Assembly (NCBI GenBank): GCA_937996705.1
Contig: CALKUQ010000041.1
Span: 53,048 to 117,047 of the forward strand
Length of the DNA: 64,000 nucleotides
From: an uncultured Chlamydiae bacterium
Lineage (GTDB): Bacteria > Chlamydiota > Chlamydiia > Chlamydiales > 2-12-FULL-49-11
Direction: 5' to 3'
Of the stretch, positions 1-8,566 are shown in pieces (position 1 is the first letter of the stretch; each line of letters opens with the position of its first letter). The position numbers and the translations under genes are program-made. The notes under the pieces are model-generated. The model was not told the origin of the DNA, did not search any database, and was given only the letters and a program-made list of their open reading frames with translations.

Positions 1-3000
1 TATCTATCTGCAAGAGTGCTTGTAGCTTTCAACAAAAGGCCTATCATTTTTCGAGTCTCGTCACTAAAAGCAACTGATTCATCGACCCGTAGAAAGGCTA
101 GACTTAAAGAATCCTCCTTTGGCTTAGCTGAACTAAGTTTACATTTAAATCCTTCACCTACTAAGCCTGCAAGTCTACTTAATTGATTCCACCGATTCAA
201 TTCATTATGACCATAAATAAAAATATTTATATTCATTGATCTCTTGCTCTTTTCATAATTAAAAACTAAAACAGCACTATGACACCTTAATCGGGCAGGT
301 ATTTCTATCTGAATTGAACCTCCAAAAACCTGAATCGAAGAAATTTGATTGTTAAACTCTCCTATTTTTAGATATTTCCTAGAAAATTCTAATAAATTTA
401 AAGGTAAAATTTTTTCAGAAAAACCGTTTTTAAAAGCAATCTCACTTAATTTTTTCATAATGCTTTGATGAAATAGTGTAAATTTTGCCTCAAGATTATC
501 ATTTAAATTAGAGTCATGAACATCTGACAATTGGGTAACACCTTGAATAATTTCACCGACATCAAAATCTGGAGGAATTTCCATTAACTCCCTAGCTTGC
601 TCTTCTGAAATTCCCCGCAAATTTTTCAATAATTTAAAATCTTCCGAATTATCATTTAAAGGCTTTCCTGATATCCTAAAAACCAATTTCACCATTTCCT
701 TATAAGGGTGAAGGAGTTTCAAGAAATCAGATGCTTTATCTTTATAGCAAGTGTGTTTTGAAGGTCCAGTACACTGTTTAATTAAATCATCATAGCACCC
801 TACAACTTCTCGAATTCCGCTAATTAAAATTAATCGACTTGCTCTGATTGGAATTATTTTTTTCATATCCTCTTTTGAACGAAATAGGGTTACGATCTCA
901 CTAGCCGCAGGAGAAAAGCCCAATTCCACCAGGTGCATCTTAACTCTCTCAAAGTTTTTAGCGATGTGTTCTGGATCTGACCAGGCGGTTAGATTGGCCC
1001 GTTCTGAAAGAACAAACTCATGCATGGAGAGGGCTCGGCCTATTAGTGGCTCGAGTTCGTGTGCAATTGCTCGAATTTCACTAAATAGAGCTCTAATGTC
1101 ACCTCGATGCTTTTTCATTAGTTCTACAAGGGTGACGTTTGCGAATTCTGTGGAGGCACCGACGGCATCGATGTTGAGGAATAGATCTCTTGCGACTGCT
1201 TTATCTTCTTCGGAAACTTCCTCTAGGTGTTTAATCATTTCTCCCCAGAGGGCTTGATCCTCCTCTTTGAGAATCATGAGCTTCATTTTTACAAAAGGGA
1301 TATCGTGAAAGTTCTCTTCGAGGTGAGGTTTCCCTAGGGACCTAGTGCCGAGGCGTTGCATTTTAATCGATCTTAGACAGCGAGTGAAAGAGAAGCCGCC
1401 AATCATCCCTTTCCCTGTCTGAAAGAGGGAAGCCTCTATGAGTCTTGCGGTATAGAGGCGATCAAGAGTCATTGAATCGCCTCTTAGGGGATCTTTTTCC
1501 AAAATGTCTAAAAGATTTTCAAGGACAAGAAAGAGTTCGATTCTGCTATTGTGGGTAATATCTCTCTCTTTTGTTGCTTTATCAATGAGTCTGACGAGGC
1601 TAGATGTGGCAGTTTTTGCATCCTCTAGACTTCCCCGTTTTATCACTTCAAGGGCTGCTGGGAGGTCATCTTCTCCTATTTCTGGAGCTGGGGAAAGAGC
1701 TGCTATCCTTGCATCCAGGTGGGCTAATTCTCTTTTAATAAATTGGCCTCGGCCTATATCGGGTTCATGCACCTGCCTATACATAGCCATAACTAGAGGT
1801 GAGAGGGCCATTGAGTACTGAAGGGGAATTGGGTAGGAGATGTACCCCTCTCTAATTTCTCCCCCTCTTGCTACCACCCCTTGTTGGGGATCTAGGTAGA
1901 TTGTATCCCCCTCCCTCATCTCTAGTTTTTTTGTTGTTTGGAGGACAGGAAGGCCTAGGCCCATAAAAAAAATTGCCCCGTGTGAGGTTCTGGGAGCCCT
2001 CTCTTGAATCACAACACCTTCGATGGGAATCCCGTTTTGAAGCCCTCTAAGGAGGGTAAATCTCTCTCGAGCCTCTTCAATGGTTCTCACTACCAAAAGT
2101 TGATTGCTATTTGTAATCTCTCGTACAAAATTTCCCCCATTGGTAATCGTCTCCGCCTGAATCGAGCCCTCTGCCCTCTCCAAATAGGAGGGGGGGCGCT
2201 CGGGGGGGCGCTCTTTTAAAGGTCTTACCTGCAAAAGATAGACCTCCCCATCTTTAACAGTGAATTCTATATCTAGATCTTTTCCATAAAACTCTCTGAG
2301 AGAGTTTCCCATCATCTGCAATCTCTTTGCAACCTCTTGGGACAGGGCTGGCCGTTCTGCAACATCCCTCGGACAAGGGACGCTGCATACGACAACTTCT
2401 CCCCCCTCCTGAGCAACACCTTTTGATCCAGTGGGCTTATTTTGAACTACAGACCTAATTGCACCCCTCCCCCTGAATATAAATTTATCGGTTAAACTCT
2501 CCCCCGCCACAACTCCTTGATTGAGACCGATTCCGGCAGCAATTTCCGAGAGCCCCTCCCTAACAACCATAACCCCAGAGGCATCCCCACTAATCATCAC
2601 CTGAAGCAAAACAGGAACAAAGGGTGTGGGAGAGCTAAGAGATGGATCCCCTGAAGCCATTCTCTGCAACATGGACGAGTCGCTAAAGTAGGATATCACC
2701 ACCGTCTTAACAGCCTCTGAAAGGGCTTCTATGCTACTTTCGACATATAACACTGTGGTATTTGCCCCGGCATTTGCAACATCGTCGGAATCTTCGTAAC
2801 CGGTGCTTCGGACTGCAAATCTTTCTGGCCTAGGGTGTAGTCTAACCCAATCTCGTAAGCCTGGCAATTCTGGGACATCTGTTGATGAAAAAGCTCTCTC
2901 AACCCCCTCTCGAATTCTGGAGAGCATTGTGATATCTTTGGTCTCAACAAATGCTGCATAATCTAGCAGGAAGCCCGGGTAGGCCCTAAGGATGTGATTC

Positions 3001-3290
3001 ATAACGACACCATTACTAAGTCCTTTAAAATCTGGAACATTAAACCCGATAGCCTCCAATTGTACTAAATTTGCTCCTTTATTACCAATTCCTTCCTCAG
3101 GCTCCGTTGCCAGTTTTACTAAATCAACCCGATCTTTCCTATCCAAACGAATGGGAACACCCAGTGAGGGGGGAACAGATAACGATCTACTAGCTAATCT
3201 CTTAATATCTGAATCTAAGTCAGAAGGAGGGGTGATGGAGGCGCTCTCATAGCTTTCAGGGCTACTCCCAGGTCTTGCCGGCTCAACCAT
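1..3290 (-). CDS. Giant PEP/pyruvate-dikinase-like protein, 3' end beyond window (partial)
   Basis: An open frame of about 1096 codons runs leftward off the window edge without a stop. Residues about 55-357 read as a PEP/pyruvate-binding ATP-grasp domain: GNKGANL near 69-75, AVRST with R161, a QVMISGDASGV block near 230-240, and IEF (341-343) before LQVRP (353-357). About 80 residues later TSHGAI (435-440) followed by a GDxxYLDPQQGVV block looks like the swivelling phospho-histidine domain, with H437 as the candidate phosphorylated residue. The remaining ~600 residues match nothing I recognise and show no PEP-binding TIM-barrel motifs. It is therefore not an ordinary PEP synthase or pyruvate phosphate dikinase; a phosphotransferase acting on another substrate is possible. 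The start is set at 3290 because GGGAGG lies about 9 bases upstream; an ATG at 3299 has no room for a ribosome site. The inter-domain linker is encoded by two runs of seven G (read on the + strand). Fold confident, function unknown. Confidence 0.8.
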   Translation of the reverse strand, partial: MVEPARPGSSPESYESASITPPSDLDSDIKRLASRSLSVPPSLGVPIRLDRKDRVDLVKLATEPEEGIGNKGANLVQLEAIGFNVPDFKGLSNGVVMNHILRAYPGFLLDYAAFVETKDITMLSRIREGVERAFSSTDVPELPGLRDWVRLHPRPERFAVRSTGYEDSDDVANAGANTTVLYVESSIEALSEAVKTVVISYFSDSSMLQRMASGDPSLSSPTPFVPVLLQVMISGDASGVMVVREGLSEIAAGIGLNQGVVAGESLTDKFIFRGRGAIRSVVQNKPTGSKGVAQEGGEVVVCSVPCPRDVAERPALSQEVAKRLQMMGNSLREFYGKDLDIEFTVKDGEVYLLQVRPLKERPPERPPSYLERAEGSIQAETITNGGNFVREITNSNQLLVVRTIEEARERFTLLRGLQNGIPIEGVVIQERAPRTSHGAIFFMGLGLPVLQTTKKLEMREGDTIYLDPQQGVVARGGEIREGYISYPIPLQYSMALSPLVMAMYRQVHEPDIGRGQFIKRELAHLDARIAALSPAPEIGEDDLPAALEVIKRGSLEDAKTATSSLVRLIDKATKERDITHNSRIELFLVLENLLDILEKDPLRGDSMTLDRLYTARLIEASLFQTGKGMIGGFSFTRCLRSIKMQRLGTRSLGKPHLEENFHDIPFVKMKLMILKEEDQALWGEMIKHLEEVSEEDKAVARDLFLNIDAVGASTEFANVTLVELMKKHRGDIRALFSEIRAIAHELEPLIGRALSMHEFVLSERANLTAWSDPEHIAKNFERVKMHLVELGFSPAASEIVTLFRSKEDMKKIIPIRASRLILISGIREVVGCYDDLIKQCTGPSKHTCYKDKASDFLKLLHPYKEMVKLVFRISGKPLNDNSEDFKLLKNLRGISEEQARELMEIPPDFDVGEIIQGVTQLSDVHDSNLNDNLEAKFTLFHQSIMKKLSEIAFKNGFSEKILPLNLLEFSRKYLKIGEFNNQISSIQVFGGSIQIEIPARLRCHSAVLVFNYEKSKRSMNINIFIYGHNELNRWNQLSRLAGLVGEGFKCKLSSAKPKEDSLSLAFLRVDESVAFSDETRKMIGLLLKATSTLADR

Positions 3291-3291
3291 A

Positions 3292-3326
3292 CTATGCATC
3301 CTCCCGTTAAAGGGGAGAATGCATAG
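3292..3326 (-). promoter_or_regulatory. Hairpin enclosing the ribosome-binding site of the dikinase-like gene
   Basis: CTATGCAT (3292-3299) pairs with ATGCATAG (3319-3326), and CTCCC (3301-3305) with GGGAG (3313-3317), leaving a C/A mismatch and a 7-base loop. Read leftward, the right half of the stem includes the GGGAGG ribosome site and the ATG codon at 3299, just ahead of the start at 3290. Folding should hide the start of translation. On the + strand the same stem is followed by a T-run (3330-3336), so it could instead be a terminator for rightward transcription, although no rightward gene precedes it. Confidence 0.6.
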
Positions 3327-3339
3327 CTATTTTTTTAAA

Positions 3340-4449
3340 TCAATTCAGTTCTAAGGAATCTGTTGGCAGTTCTCTGGCTATTTTTTCTATCGGCTCAATA
3401 TCTTCTAAGGTGATTTCATTGCTAGCAGCGCCCCACTCTTTCAATTTTCTTGCGCTAACCAGGACACGTTTTTCAAAAGAGCCCATCGCCTTATTATAGC
3501 TTTCGACCGATGCTGAAAGGGATCTGCCTACCTGATTCCAATGTTTAGACATGTCACTGAGACGCTTATAAAGCTCATGCCCAAGCTGACTAATCTCTTT
3601 AGCATGCTTAGAGAATGTATCTTGCTTCCAGCTATAAGCTATTGTTTTTAAGAGCCCTATGAGAGTTGCAGGGGTGACAATAATCACCCCATTGACCGCT
3701 GCAAACTCAATGAGAGTTGGATCAGATTCCAGGGCTGCACTCAAAAAAACTTCGGTCGGCAAAAAGAGGACTACAAACTCGGGGGTCGGCTGAAATTGTT
3801 GCCAATAAGCTTTTTTTGCAAGACTTTGAATGTGTTGCTTAATTACCCGCGCGTGGTCCTTTAATTTTTGATCTTTGATAAGGGGATCATCGGCGCTGCT
3901 CGCCTCTAGAAAAGCTTCAAACGGCACTTTTGCATCGACAACCACCTGTTTATCTCCAGGAAGTTTCACAATCAAATCGGGCCTAACAACCCTCTCATCC
4001 CCCCCTACTGTCTGCTCAAAGTAATCACACTGATTCACAAGTCCCGCTAACTCAACTGCCCTCTTTAATTGAAGTTCCCCCCACATTCCTCTCACATCAG
4101 GTTTTCTAAGAGCTTTCGCAAGATTGGCAGTCTCTTCCCGAATTCCCTTTAAAAGCTCCTTCTCCCCCCTTCTCTCCCTCTCAATAGCTCGCATATTGTC
4201 ATCTAACCTCAGAAGGGCCTGTTTTACAGGGTCAATCACCCTGATCATTTCTTGGTCCGACTGCTTCCGGAATTGGTCGATTGCCTCTAATTCAAATTTT
4301 TCCTTTTCATTTTCTAAGAGTCGATTCTCCCCTTCCAACTGTGCCTCTCGGATTCTTGACTCAACAAGCTCCCTTCCAATTTTAGCCTTCTCCCATAAGG
4401 CCCAGGCCAGTGGAACGATCAAAAGCCACCCTAAATTCAAAAGATCCAT
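3340..4449 (-). CDS. rmuC: DNA recombination protein RmuC
   Basis: The 369-residue protein has the RmuC layout: an N-terminal hydrophobic anchor (about residues 2-17), a coiled-coil stretch (to about 100), then the conserved nuclease-like core with a RGMWGELQL block, a VVVDAKVPFEAF block and a VVLFLPTE block. RmuC proteins are thought to limit DNA inversions and rearrangements; the core resembles restriction-endonuclease folds. The start at 4449 (MDLLNLGW) is preferred over the ATG at 4476 because GAGG lies 7 bases upstream of it and nothing suitable precedes the longer form. In Chlamydia rmuC is also next to pssA, as here with insertions. The gap to the downstream dikinase-like gene is short (about 50 bases) and holds the hairpin at 3292-3326, so the two may be co-transcribed. 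Confidence 0.93.
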   Translation of the reverse strand: MDLLNLGWLLIVPLAWALWEKAKIGRELVESRIREAQLEGENRLLENEKEKFELEAIDQFRKQSDQEMIRVIDPVKQALLRLDDNMRAIERERRGEKELLKGIREETANLAKALRKPDVRGMWGELQLKRAVELAGLVNQCDYFEQTVGGDERVVRPDLIVKLPGDKQVVVDAKVPFEAFLEASSADDPLIKDQKLKDHARVIKQHIQSLAKKAYWQQFQPTPEFVVLFLPTEVFLSAALESDPTLIEFAAVNGVIIVTPATLIGLLKTIAYSWKQDTFSKHAKEISQLGHELYKRLSDMSKHWNQVGRSLSASVESYNKAMGSFEKRVLVSARKLKEWGAASNEITLEDIEPIEKIARELPTDSLELN

Positions 4450-4467
4450 TTTTAACCTCGTTTTTGG

Positions 4468-4473
4468 TATAAT
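4468..4473 (+). promoter_or_regulatory. Perfect -10 hexamer just upstream of the kinase-like gene
   Basis: TATAAT ends 7 bases before the ATG at 4481, so transcription would begin at or next to the start codon, implying a leaderless mRNA. No good -35 is visible at the usual distance. It lies between two divergent genes. Confidence 0.4.
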
Positions 4474-4480
4474 CATAGCT

Positions 4481-5440
4481 ATGATACTCTTTCACTTAAA
4501 TATTTATTTGCTCTCTCTCCTAGCCCCCCTTTCGGAAAAGCCGACCCCGCAAGAAATTAAAGAAATTTCTACTTCATTTTTCTCCCTAACGAAGAGTGAA
4601 TTGCGGCTAAAAGAGCACTCTGCTCCAAAAGATCTTGCAGAAGCAGGGCTTGGAGACCCTATTTTCATGGTTTTAAACGGAGAAAACCAGCCAATTGGGG
4701 TTATAAAAACAGTTTCTATCGACGATCCAGACGCTAGAGCTAGCTTTGAAGCAGAGTATAAAACTCTTGATCTGATCAACCACCTCCCGTTGAAGAATTT
4801 TCACGCAATTCAGCTACGTGGGACTAGCGAGACAAAATCTCTTGGGATTGTAGCAGAAGATGTTGCCAAAGGATCTTCCTTAAACACCTATTTAAAAATG
4901 ATCTCAAACTCTTCAAGCATAGAAAAACGATCGCAACTTTTACATGAATTAAAAATGGCTATAACCCATACAGCTAACGCGCTAGCAGAGCTTCACAACT
5001 ACCAATCCTTTCCTTATCCAGAGCAAAAATATCTGATGAAATACGACACCGATCAGCCCCCAGGTCCCTTCGGCATTATCCACGGAGACACCCACCCGGG
5101 CAACATCTTCTACGACGCAAAAAGCGACTTCCTTACATTCATTGACTTTGGTAGCGCAAACTTATCTGGAGAGGGGGCTCCTGTTCTCCAAGATGCAGCC
5201 AATTTCCTCCTTACATTTGAAATTTTTGCCTCCTACTACCGACTTACCCCTGAAGAAATCACCCTACTTACAAACTCCTTTATTGCTACGTATCAAGCCC
5301 AAATCCCTTCAGCTACCCTAGAATCCCTTACATTCTATAAAAATTACTACATAAAAACCTTCGCAAATCCAGAAAACTGGGACCCGAAATTCTCTGATCA
5401 GAGCCATTTTATTCAAACCTACTGTTACAATAACCTCTAA
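4481..5440 (+). CDS. APH/choline-kinase-like phosphotransferase
   Basis: The 319-residue protein carries the catalytic signature of aminoglycoside-phosphotransferase-type kinases: HGDTHPGN at 201-208 (D203 catalytic, N208 metal-binding) and IDFG at 221-224 (D222 metal-binding). A lysine in GVIKTV (K76) could be the ATP-anchoring residue. The N-terminus (residues 1-18) is hydrophobic and could be a signal sequence or membrane anchor, unusual for this family, though the start is not certain. The open frame extends 5' antisense to rmuC, but ATG 4481 lies just after a TATAAT box and between the two divergent genes, so it is preferred; there is no clear ribosome site. Substrate unknown: small metabolite, lipid head group or host target are all possible. 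Confidence 0.7.
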   Translation: MILFHLNIYLLSLLAPLSEKPTPQEIKEISTSFFSLTKSELRLKEHSAPKDLAEAGLGDPIFMVLNGENQPIGVIKTVSIDDPDARASFEAEYKTLDLINHLPLKNFHAIQLRGTSETKSLGIVAEDVAKGSSLNTYLKMISNSSSIEKRSQLLHELKMAITHTANALAELHNYQSFPYPEQKYLMKYDTDQPPGPFGIIHGDTHPGNIFYDAKSDFLTFIDFGSANLSGEGAPVLQDAANFLLTFEIFASYYRLTPEEITLLTNSFIATYQAQIPSATLESLTFYKNYYIKTFANPENWDPKFSDQSHFIQTYCYNNL

Positions 5441-5475
5441 AAATCAATGAGCTCCATAGAGTTTCTAATTTTTAG

Positions 5476-5505
5476 TTGACGAGTAAAAGATTTTTTTAAT
5501 ATAGT
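5476..5505 (+). promoter_or_regulatory. Promoter for the four-helix membrane protein gene
   Basis: TTGACG (5476-5481) and TATAGT (5500-5505) are separated by 18 bases and followed by an AAAGGAG ribosome site just before the ATG at 5541. This matches the sigma-70-type (chlamydial sigma-66) consensus well. Confidence 0.55.
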
Positions 5506-5540
5506 CATAACTTTACTTATTCTTTACAAAAGGAGTTGTT

Positions 5541-6290
5541 ATGACGTCATTAAATACCTGTTCCTCTAATTGCTTAGCTTTTTCAGTTACTACAGTCGCT
5601 GGAGCAACAACAGCGCTACCTTTTACTTGGCTTTTTGGAGCGTTTCCAGCTTGCCAAAACAATCCCCACACTTTTACAATCCTTCTTACTGCAGGAAGCG
5701 CATTCGCTATTTTAGCAAACGGTACAGAATGTTTATACTACACTATTAATGAAAGTATGACACAGGAGCGTGAAGTAGTCAGGCAAAATGTTGCCTCAAA
5801 AATATACTCCCTCCTTTTCCAACCTTTTGCAAATTTTTTTGGGGGATTTAGCCTTCTTGCAGGCGGTCTTATGCTTTCAGACAGTACTTGGACCTGCGAA
5901 ACATCCTCCTCTAAATATCCATTTATTTTGCTCTACATGCAACTTTTTTTTATTTTAGGAACTCTACATCAAATCTCACACTATTTAGCTATGTCTGAAA
6001 AATCGAGCCAAAGAAATCCTCAAGTTGCCCCTGAAGAAATAGATCCAGAGGTAGAAATGAGTGAAGAGGATGATGACGAATCTGAGAGCTCTGAAACTGG
6101 AGACATTCTTGTCATAACTGAAGGGAAAACAGCAATCATCCAAAGGGGAGCTATAGCCTTCCTACTCCCAGGATCGATCACCTTTTTTCCCCCTGTTGCC
6201 ACTGCTGCAAGACAACCCGAGCCGACGGCCCCCCCCTTAGATATAGAGACAGCCGTTCCCTTTTCTAATCTTCCTAAAGGATCTCATTAA
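5541..6290 (+). CDS. Hypothetical four-helix membrane protein with acidic tail
   Basis: I do not recognise this 249-residue protein. It has about four hydrophobic segments (roughly residues 14-37, 44-66, 90-112 and 128-148), arranged as two hairpins. A strongly acidic stretch follows (about 166-188, many Glu/Asp/Ser), then another short hydrophobic piece and a proline-containing tail. A good promoter and ribosome site support the start. Paired short transmembrane hairpins are the hallmark of chlamydial inclusion-membrane (Inc) proteins, so an inclusion-membrane location is a reasonable guess, but four segments are also compatible with an inner-membrane protein. It sits beside pssA, with a similarly built gene at 7479 on the other side. 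Confidence 0.6.
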   Translation: MTSLNTCSSNCLAFSVTTVAGATTALPFTWLFGAFPACQNNPHTFTILLTAGSAFAILANGTECLYYTINESMTQEREVVRQNVASKIYSLLFQPFANFFGGFSLLAGGLMLSDSTWTCETSSSKYPFILLYMQLFFILGTLHQISHYLAMSEKSSQRNPQVAPEEIDPEVEMSEEDDDESESSETGDILVITEGKTAIIQRGAIAFLLPGSITFFPPVATAARQPEPTAPPLDIETAVPFSNLPKGSH

Positions 6291-6301
6291 GAGGGAGAGG
6301 A

Positions 6302-7087
6302 CTACTTTTTGGGGGAGAGCTTTTTTCGATTCAAAAATCTTATGAGGGCTAGAGAGAGTGAGACTCCCGTATAGCCCCATGAAATAACTAGCAGGAGGAT
6401 GGCTAAATGATAAAAAAGCCCGTAAAACATCGATATCGCCAGAATCGTACCTAAAAATAGATACCGAAACGAAAATGGTCTTTGAAGATGGATCGCTTTT
6501 TGACTAGGGAATCTAATTCGACTCACCATTAAATAGGCTACAATCACTGCAATGCAAGACAAAAGAGTGGTTTGAACCATTTCACTTAAAGGCATAATCT
6601 CTTGAACTAGAGGAGTATGTATAAATAAATTAGGCGCTACAAGACAAAGCGCTGCAGCGGGAATCGGAAGCCCTATAAAAACCTTTTTATCATCTGTTTT
6701 TATCTGTTTTGCGCGGACATTAAATCTCCCAAGCCTCAGTACACCACACACTGTGAATAACATAGCCGCACCTAATGCAAAAAAACTAAGAAATGTCCCT
6801 TGGTGAAGGGAGAGCGACTTTAACATTAAAACAGCGGGTGCAACTCCAAAAGAAATCGCATCTGCCAAAGAATCAAACACAAGCCCAAATTCACTCTCTG
6901 CTTTGATAGCTCTTGCCAGCGCCCCATCCAGCACATCTGCAATTGCTGCTAAAATAAGGACTAAAGTCATCTGGTGAAGAAAGTCGTATGTCCCTATTCC
7001 AGTAAGGTTTGCTTTAAAAATAACAAATAAGCCACAAGAAAGGCCAAACGCCGTAACAAAATTTGGAATAAAATTGATCTTCTTCAT
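6302..7087 (-). CDS. pssA: CDP-diacylglycerol--serine O-phosphatidyltransferase
   Basis: The 261-residue protein makes phosphatidylserine from CDP-diacylglycerol and serine, the first step to phosphatidylethanolamine, in the inner membrane. The CDP-alcohol phosphotransferase signature DG(x2)AR(x8)G(x3)D(x3)D is complete: D54, G55, A58, R59, G68, D72 and D76. The rest is hydrophobic, with about seven to eight membrane segments and a basic C-terminus. GAGG lies just upstream of the ATG. In Chlamydia pssA sits between rmuC and nrdA; here the same order holds with accessory genes inserted on both sides. It ends 11 bases from the convergent membrane-protein gene. Confidence 0.95.
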   Translation of the reverse strand: MKKINFIPNFVTAFGLSCGLFVIFKANLTGIGTYDFLHQMTLVLILAAIADVLDGALARAIKAESEFGLVFDSLADAISFGVAPAVLMLKSLSLHQGTFLSFFALGAAMLFTVCGVLRLGRFNVRAKQIKTDDKKVFIGLPIPAAALCLVAPNLFIHTPLVQEIMPLSEMVQTTLLSCIAVIVAYLMVSRIRFPSQKAIHLQRPFSFRYLFLGTILAISMFYGLFYHLAILLLVISWGYTGVSLSLALIRFLNRKKLSPKK

Positions 7088-7418
7088 ACCTCACTTATAC
7101 ACAAGTTACTAAATATACTGAAACAAATTCACCGCTTCAAATAAAATCTAAAAATTTTTCTAAACGCCACCGCGACCTGCCCCCGCCTCACTTCCATCTC
7201 TTAGAGAAGAAGGTTTTTTTTAGCTACATAATAAACATCTTTCGAAACTCAAAGAAAGAAAATTTTCAGAACATATCACACAAGATAAAAAAAGCGCTCA
7301 CCGGAGCGAGAATGGACCCGGTTTAAAATCTGTGGCAGCTCAAAATTTTCTATAAAAATACTCCCCTAAACCAACTTCTCAATATCAGCCTCAATCATAC
7401 CCATATTAAAAATCGCGA
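7088..7418. other. Intergenic stretch with one leftward terminator-like hairpin
   Basis: No convincing gene. The one clear element is a short hairpin, CGCTC (7295-7299) with GAGCG (7304-7308), followed on the minus strand by seven T (7287-7293), which looks like a small intrinsic terminator for leftward transcription, although no leftward gene ends here. The remainder is AT-rich and would hold the pssA promoter. Confidence 0.35.
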
Positions 7419-7447
7419 TTGACAAATGAATTATTTCTCTATATTTT
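7419..7447 (+). promoter_or_regulatory. Promoter for the small membrane protein gene
   Basis: A perfect TTGACA (7419-7424) is followed 17 bases later by TATTTT (7442-7447). The -35 overlaps an in-frame upstream start codon at 7419, which is why the coding start is placed at 7479. Confidence 0.55.
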
Positions 7448-7478
7448 TACAAGATCTTTACATTCAAAAAGAGGTTTT

Positions 7479-8051
7479 ATGCTTGCTATTCATAGTTGTT
7501 TCAATCATCTAAAAAAACATTCTGAGCTTTCCGTTTTAACGATTTCAGGCTCTTGTGTGGGATTTTTTTCAGCCTATTTAATTGCCCCTCACGCTAAATG
7601 CCATGATAGCGGACCAGTTTATCCGATCGTAACGATTGCCCTCGGAGCTCTTGGACTTATTGCAAATTTTTGGCACAGCAAGACCCGATCAAGCATTCCT
7701 TCCAGGACCCTAGAACAACGCGCCCATGATGGAACGCTAATAAGAAGAATTATCACCCCTGATCTTTCCTTAGGACAATCTCTTGCCTACCAATGCGCGG
7801 GGGCATCTATTGCGGCTGGGACAAACATGATAACAGGCCCCGCATTCTTATGCGCTCTCTCCTCACAAATTTATCCTATCGTCTTAATTCCTCTTCAAAC
7901 ACTGAGCATTGGGGGTATCTTTTACGGTTCTCGTCAATTACATTTAACTCAAAGGCAAATTCAAGATACCGACTCTGTCACAGACACAGAAGCCCCTACC
8001 TCCCCAGTTCCTACAACCCCACTCCCCGATTTTAAAGCAATCGCCCCCTAA
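7479..8051 (+). CDS. Hypothetical small membrane protein, Inc-like layout
   Basis: Unrecognised 190-residue protein. Two pairs of hydrophobic segments (about 16-35/46-63 and 103-122/129-150) flank a short hydrophilic middle, and the C-terminus is polar with Pro and Thr. AAGAGG lies about 6 bases before ATG 7479, and a TTGACA promoter begins upstream; a longer frame starting at 7419 would begin inside that promoter. The layout resembles the membrane protein at 5541, and the two genes bracket pssA. Inclusion-membrane placement is possible but unproven. Confidence 0.55.
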   Translation: MLAIHSCFNHLKKHSELSVLTISGSCVGFFSAYLIAPHAKCHDSGPVYPIVTIALGALGLIANFWHSKTRSSIPSRTLEQRAHDGTLIRRIITPDLSLGQSLAYQCAGASIAAGTNMITGPAFLCALSSQIYPIVLIPLQTLSIGGIFYGSRQLHLTQRQIQDTDSVTDTEAPTSPVPTTPLPDFKAIAP

Positions 8052-8082
8052 CTAAATATATACTGGTTCCAGTTGAAATACC

Positions 8083-8442
8083 CTATTTGCAATCAGATAG
8101 CCTTAGATAGAACACTATCTGTGCTTCGTGAATTGGGGAAATCCCTGCTACAGATTTGATTTCAACAATCCCTGGATCTTCAATGACCAAATCAGCTGGG
8201 TAACCACAATCAAGCATTAGATCTTTATAAAATACCGGTATCGCTTTTTGGCTTTCTACTTTTAGTTTTCGAAGAGGTAACTCATAAATTAAACAAGATT
8301 CATATGCAGATTCCAAAAGTCCGGGCCCAAGAATTCGATGTACATCTATGGCTGCTCCAATGATGTTTCCTATAATCTTATTTTCTTTCTCTCCGCGTGC
8401 TCTAGCGAACCGTGTTCGCGGGTGGTAGAAAAATTCATGCAT
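8083..8442 (-). CDS. GxxExxY-family protein (PD-(D/E)XK-like), C-terminus truncated
   Basis: This ~119-residue protein belongs to the GxxExxY family of small proteins of unknown role with a nuclease-like core. The name motif is seen in GLLESAYE, and the core residues in ADLVIEDPGIVEIKSV (Asp, then E-x-K). The family normally ends with a strand like KIGLLINFNV plus about 15 residues; here the frame stops right after LRLSDCK. Adding one A to the AAA run before the stop would restore reading into IGYFN, so a single-base deletion probably removed the end. ATG 8442 is used; a TTG at 8460 is possible. No ribosome site is obvious. It may be a decaying gene or a shortened but working one. Confidence 0.7.
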   Translation of the reverse strand: MHEFFYHPRTRFARARGEKENKIIGNIIGAAIDVHRILGPGLLESAYESCLIYELPLRKLKVESQKAIPVFYKDLMLDCGYPADLVIEDPGIVEIKSVAGISPIHEAQIVFYLRLSDCK

Positions 8443-8566
8443 AACATTATGCACTATCAAGGGTGTTTTTTATCAAATCGATTCTTCAATCGTTTTCTGT
8501 ATTTCTCTCCTTATAATTTTGAATTTCATGTATTGTTTAAGTGAAGATAATAAATAATAATTAATT

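Noticed and set aside
964..2219. Short rightward open frames across the first 3 kb
   Set aside because: They are antisense to one uninterrupted leftward frame with clear dikinase motifs; they have no motifs or ribosome sites.
4124..4480. 5' extension of the kinase-like frame antisense to rmuC
   Set aside because: It overlaps well-conserved rmuC coding sequence, and the promoter-like TATAAT at 4468 favours the start at 4481.
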